DNA from: Methanobacteriota archaeon | Lineage (GTDB): Archaea; Thermoplasmatota; Thermoplasmata; UBA10834 | Length of the DNA stretch: 64,000 nt | Reading direction: 5' to 3' | Assembly: GCA_020348345.1 (NCBI GenBank) | Contig: CP070748.1 | Location: forward strand, 1,567,682-1,631,681 | In this document: piece after piece, positions 60,962 to 64,000 of the stretch | How the letters are laid out: every line of letters starts with the position of its first letter | Position numbering within the stretch: the first letter of the stretch is position 1 | Program-made: the position numbers and the translations under genes | Notes under the pieces: generated by a model | What the model was told of the DNA's origin: nothing | Database searches by the model: none | What the model saw: the letters and a program-made list of their open reading frames with translations, nothing else

Positions 60962-61894
60962 TTAGAATCGTGCGACGCCTCGCATGATTTCGACGACGGA
61001 GCCGCCGACTCTCACCGATTCTATCGTTTCATGGTCCGACATCCTGACTTCCACGTCGATTCTGCTGGGCCGACCCATGGAGAATCCCTGCTCGTTTATG
61101 ATGGTGGCTCTCCTGGCGATTTCAACGAGACGGCGATGAACGAGATACGCTCCGAGGCATCCGCTCGCGCTTCCAGTTGCGGGATCTTCCAGTACACTTC
61201 CCGAAGAGAGGAAAAATCCTCGAGAGTGGGTCGTCGCTGAGGGGCTCACAGGGTCGATTGAGGTGGCATAGACATCGACAACGTTCTCGGGCAGCCTTCC
61301 CACGACCTCCGAGAACGCAACCGCATTGGCCGTGATGCTCTCGACGGCTTTCCTGCTCATCAAAGGCACGATCAGCCATGGAAGTCCAGTGGACACCAGC
61401 TGAGGAGGTGCTCTCTCCAAGTCGAAGTCCTTCTCGTTAACGGACAGCGCCTGCGCCAGCAGCCCGATGTCCTCGAATTCGTCGCCGAACTCGGGCACGC
61501 ACTGGACTGTCACGACCTTCTTCACGGTTCCTCCGGAGCTGTGAATCTCAACAGGAAGGGTTCCAGCTTGTGCTTCCATCATTGCGATCGTAACCCCGTC
61601 ACGCACGCTTATCATGCCTTCGTTCGCCAGCACGAAGAAGGTTCCGATAGTTGGGTGTCCAGCATAGGGTATCTCCATATCTGGCGTGAAGATGCGGACC
61701 TTGGCGTCTGCGCGGGACGATTTCCCCGCCGGGAGCACAAATGTCGTTTCAGACAGATTCATCTCCTTAGCGAGTAGCTGCATCTCCTTGGTTGTCAATC
61801 CCTTTGCATCAGGAAACACCGCGAGAGGATTTCCTCCGAACGGCTTCTTCGTGAAGACGTCTACTCGGACGTATTCGCATTCCTTTCTCGCCAT
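60962..61894 (-). CDS. PhzF-family isomerase/epimerase
   Basis: This protein of about 310 residues belongs to the PhzF family: VRVDVFTKKPFGGNPLAVFPD, a catalytic-type Glu in NLSETTFVL, and IPYAGHPTIGTFFVLA and LEDPATGSASGCLGAYL. The founding enzyme isomerises a phenazine precursor; most homologues have no known role. ATG 61894 is chosen because an AGTTAAATG box lies about 30 nt upstream; the frame to 62092 would start before it. It converges on the histidine kinase gene (12 nt). Confidence 0.85.
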   Translation of the reverse strand: MARKECEYVRVDVFTKKPFGGNPLAVFPDAKGLTTKEMQLLAKEMNLSETTFVLPAGKSSRADAKVRIFTPDMEIPYAGHPTIGTFFVLANEGMISVRDGVTIAMMEAQAGTLPVEIHSSGGTVKKVVTVQCVPEFGDEFEDIGLLAQALSVNEKDFDLERAPPQLVSTGLPWLIVPLMSRKAVESITANAVAFSEVVGRLPENVVDVYATSIDPVSPSATTHSRGFFLSSGSVLEDPATGSASGCLGAYLVHRRLVEIARRATIINEQGFSMGRPSRIDVEVRMSDHETIESVRVGGSVVEIMRGVARF

Positions 61895-62061
61895 CGCTCC
61901 CTTGATTCCGCTTTCTGCATTTAACTGCATTGCACGGAATCTCAGGCGAAAACGCCAATTGCTGATTGTCAAGCACAAACGACGACAGGTGCGAAAGGAC
62001 GCGTTTCCGCTTCTATAGAACGCGCACACGCCCACGTATGCGTGGCTCGTGTTCCGCCAAA

Positions 62062-62075
62062 TTATATTTATATTC
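62062..62075 (+). promoter_or_regulatory. AT-rich TATA-like box of the secreted repeat-protein gene
   Basis: TTATATTTATATTC lies about 90 nt before the ATG at 62160. The implied leader of about 60 nt contains C-rich runs at 62108-62128 and no clear Shine-Dalgarno. Confidence 0.45.
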
Positions 62076-62159
62076 GCCAGGTAGCTACTCATCTGCGTGA
62101 CGGAGAGCCCAACCCCCCAGGGCCCCCCAAGGCGAGATCACAATATGAGGCGATTTTGA

Positions 62160-64000
62160 ATGGATGAGAGTAAGCACTACTCGAGAAGATGCGTGACTGT
62201 TATCATCGCGTTGACCTTCATCGGAGGCATAATGACTGTTCTCCCTGCGAAGGCCATAGACTTGCCGAGCGATGCATGGATCAAGGGGAACGTTTCCGAT
62301 AGCCTAGGCCCGATCCCGAACTCGTATGTCAAGGTCATGATGTTCACCGCCGGCGGCGTAGACATCAACTGGACATTCTCCGACGCCCTCGGCGATTACG
62401 AGATCGGTGTGCCCGGCGGATTCGACTACATGATATTCGCCGCAAATGGCAGCTATATGATGAGTATGAACCAAGTGTCCGTTCTAACAGGCGAGACCAA
62501 ATGGGTGAACTTCACGCTCGATCCCATCGCCGTCGAAGCCGACGTGACGATCAAGGGCTACGTCAAAGACAGCGAGGGCGCCTCGCGAGACGACGGCCAT
62601 GTCCTCGGCATAGTATACGATCCCATGGGTGACGACATGCCAGAGTACGCCAACCTGACCGTTCCGAAACCCGACGGTTACTTCGAGGTCAATGTCATTC
62701 CGAGCACTGGGGGTGGCGGCGCCGTCGCCATGGACTTCCCAGGCTTCAACATGATTGAGAACAGTACGGAAGATCCGCTGGTGGGCGGGGAGACCTATTG
62801 GTTCAACATCACCCTCGAGGCTCCATCGTACGACGACAATGCAATGCTGTACGGCTATGTGACGGTCAGTGGCAGCCTTACACCGATTGCGAATGCGCTC
62901 GTTGCGATTGAGATATGGAATGAAGATCCTGATGGCGGCTACTCCAACTACACCTTCACTGACGCGAACGGTCACTACGAAATGAACGTTACAAACGGCT
63001 CCGCGAGGCTAATGATCTCGAAGGGCGGCTACTCAATGGCCATGTTCGAACTCGAGATTCTGCCGTTCGTCGCGATTCAGAGGAATGCGGAGCTCACGCC
63101 GGTGAATTGCGTGGTTAAAGGTAACGTGACCGATGGGAAATCCAGCGATCCGATGGAGTACGCGACCGTGTTCATATGGTATGGCGGCGGCGAGATGTCT
63201 ATTACCAATACGAACGAGTCTGGCTTCTACGAGATGAAATGCGTAGCTGGCGAGAACCTGTACATGAGCGTCGAGGTGGATAATTACTCGCGAGGAGTCG
63301 CCGAGATAGACCTTCTGCCGGGCGACGAGAAGTGGCAGGACTTCGAACTCTGGCCTGTATCAGCCTGGATCGAAGGAAACGTGACCGACTTCTTCGACGG
63401 AACCGGAATAGCCAACGCGCGTGTCGAAGCCGACTCCGAGGGCTACTACGAAGAAGGCTCCACGGACGACTTCGGCTACTACAACCTGTCGGTACCACAG
63501 GGTACCTACGACGTTAGGATCACCGCGACAGATTATTGGGAGAACGAATCGACCGTAGAAGTGTTGGACGGGATGGCCACCAAGCACGATGTCAGATTGA
63601 TGCCGTGGGATATTCCTGAATTCTGCAGACTGTACGGTTGGGTCAACGATACTGATTCGGGAACCGGGATAGACGGAGCTACCGTGTACATCGAGCTAAC
63701 GGACGGTGGTTACTCGGACGAGACTTACAGTGCTAGCAACGGGTCGTACGAGATCTTCATCCCCGCGGCTGAGATCAAATATCTAGTTACTGCCCGCATG
63801 CATTACCCCGCATATGGCGTGTTCGATGCGGAAGGGCTCGTCGATGAGAGAATGGACTTTACGCTTGATGCGGACATGTACCGGCCGAATATAACCTACA
63901 CACAAGAACCTATAGAGAACCTCACGTGGTTCAATCCGACCGTTATCGACATCGAGATTGAAGAGCCCAATATCGAGAGTTTCATGCTGCTGCAATGGAT
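62160..64000 (+). CDS. Large secreted repeat protein (carboxypeptidase-regulatory-like domains), truncated by window
   Basis: The frame is open for 613 codons and continues past the edge. An N-terminal signal peptide (RRCVTVIIALTFIGGIMTVLPAKA) is followed by repeating beta-sandwich units of about 90-100 residues. Each opens with a W/Y-x-x-G-x-V-x-D type strand (for example WIKGNVSDSLG, TIKGYVKDSEG, LYGYVTVSG, VVKGNVTDG, WIEGNVTDFF, LYGWVNDTDSG) and contains a G-x-Y/F end. This is the pattern of CarboxypepD_reg/PEGA-like domains in archaeal surface and S-layer-like proteins. Many N-x-S/T sites would allow glycosylation. It likely sits on the cell surface; the ligand is unknown. Confidence 0.85.
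   Translation, partial: MDESKHYSRRCVTVIIALTFIGGIMTVLPAKAIDLPSDAWIKGNVSDSLGPIPNSYVKVMMFTAGGVDINWTFSDALGDYEIGVPGGFDYMIFAANGSYMMSMNQVSVLTGETKWVNFTLDPIAVEADVTIKGYVKDSEGASRDDGHVLGIVYDPMGDDMPEYANLTVPKPDGYFEVNVIPSTGGGGAVAMDFPGFNMIENSTEDPLVGGETYWFNITLEAPSYDDNAMLYGYVTVSGSLTPIANALVAIEIWNEDPDGGYSNYTFTDANGHYEMNVTNGSARLMISKGGYSMAMFELEILPFVAIQRNAELTPVNCVVKGNVTDGKSSDPMEYATVFIWYGGGEMSITNTNESGFYEMKCVAGENLYMSVEVDNYSRGVAEIDLLPGDEKWQDFELWPVSAWIEGNVTDFFDGTGIANARVEADSEGYYEEGSTDDFGYYNLSVPQGTYDVRITATDYWENESTVEVLDGMATKHDVRLMPWDIPEFCRLYGWVNDTDSGTGIDGATVYIELTDGGYSDETYSASNGSYEIFIPAAEIKYLVTARMHYPAYGVFDAEGLVDERMDFTLDADMYRPNITYTQEPIENLTWFNPTVIDIEIEEPNIESFMLLQW

Noticed and set aside
1-64000. CRISPR arrays, insertion sequences, prophage genes, rRNA
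   Set aside because: No regularly spaced repeats, transposase/integrase motifs or rRNA-like tracts were seen by eye on either strand.

Overview
The window is chromosomal DNA from a euryarchaeon, most likely a member of the Thermoplasmatota (Thermoplasmata) outside the classical Thermoplasmatales. The archaeal assignment is firm: it carries RNA polymerase subunit L, PAN proteasomal ATPase, thermosome, MBF1, archease, TruD, archaeal-type GluRS, a Hef-type helicase and an archaeal prepilin peptidase. Many genes have a TATA-like box about 25-32 nt before an ATG, GTG or TTG, which suggests frequent leaderless transcripts. The order-level guess rests on weaker clues: an alkyltransferase-endonuclease V fusion (known from Ferroplasma), a diphosphomevalonate-decarboxylase-family enzyme next to archease, and a GrpE-DnaK-DnaJ operon beside a thermosome gene. 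No transposase, integrase, phage gene, rRNA or CRISPR array was seen. The DNA is moderately GC-rich by eye and looks homogeneous. Genes are tightly packed, and several convergent pairs overlap at their stop codons.

Layout. 1-13 kb: a LarA-type racemase with an Fe-S protein; thiL with a PflA-like radical SAM enzyme and an HhH-GPD glycosylase; a prepilin peptidase; a second radical SAM protein divergent from the alkyltransferase/endonuclease V fusion; ketopantoate reductase, a PyrE-like regulator, phosphoglycerate kinase, a CBS-HPF fusion and an HDAC-family protein. 13-19 kb: a COG1751 protein with a membrane partner, an M24 peptidase, aspartate dehydrogenase, and an operon of endonuclease III, archease and a mevalonate-pathway decarboxylase. 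18.8-29.6 kb: a protein-quality-control and core-information block (dnaJ, dnaK, grpE, thermosome, MBF1, PAN, TruD, RpoL, two tiny zinc ribbons). 29.6-35.5 kb: Hef, an IscA-like protein, a UbiD-family decarboxylase and GluRS.

35.5-46.5 kb is the sulfur and pyrimidine region. A BioB-like radical SAM gene follows cysS, cysE and cysK in one operon, next to a cysteine-containing HTH regulator and tRNA-Cys. Then come an isopropylmalate/homocitrate-synthase-family enzyme, pyrD-pyrK, iscS-iscU and a divergent SufS-like desulfurase. Cysteine synthesis, its charging onto tRNA and its use for Fe-S assembly therefore lie within about 11 kb.

46.5-52.8 kb is the least conventional part: a three-gene pilin-like operon, a protein with five zinc ribbons, tRNA-Thr, a long FKBP, tRNA-Arg and a run of small membrane proteins, some with similar upstream DNA. 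52.8-64 kb holds a ferredoxin-like protein, a PHP phosphoesterase, a D-aminoacylase-type amidohydrolase, DUF1015, a rubrerythrin-like protein, a soluble three-GAF histidine kinase, a PhzF-family enzyme and the start of a large secreted repeat protein cut by the window edge.

The best leads for new biology are the Hef homologue whose nuclease motif has been replaced, the CBS-HPF fusion (possible ribosome hibernation factor), the five-ribbon protein, the cysteine/tRNA-Cys cluster with a candidate operator, and the pilin-like operon whose first gene has no standard start codon. No complete unknown system can be proven from sequence alone.
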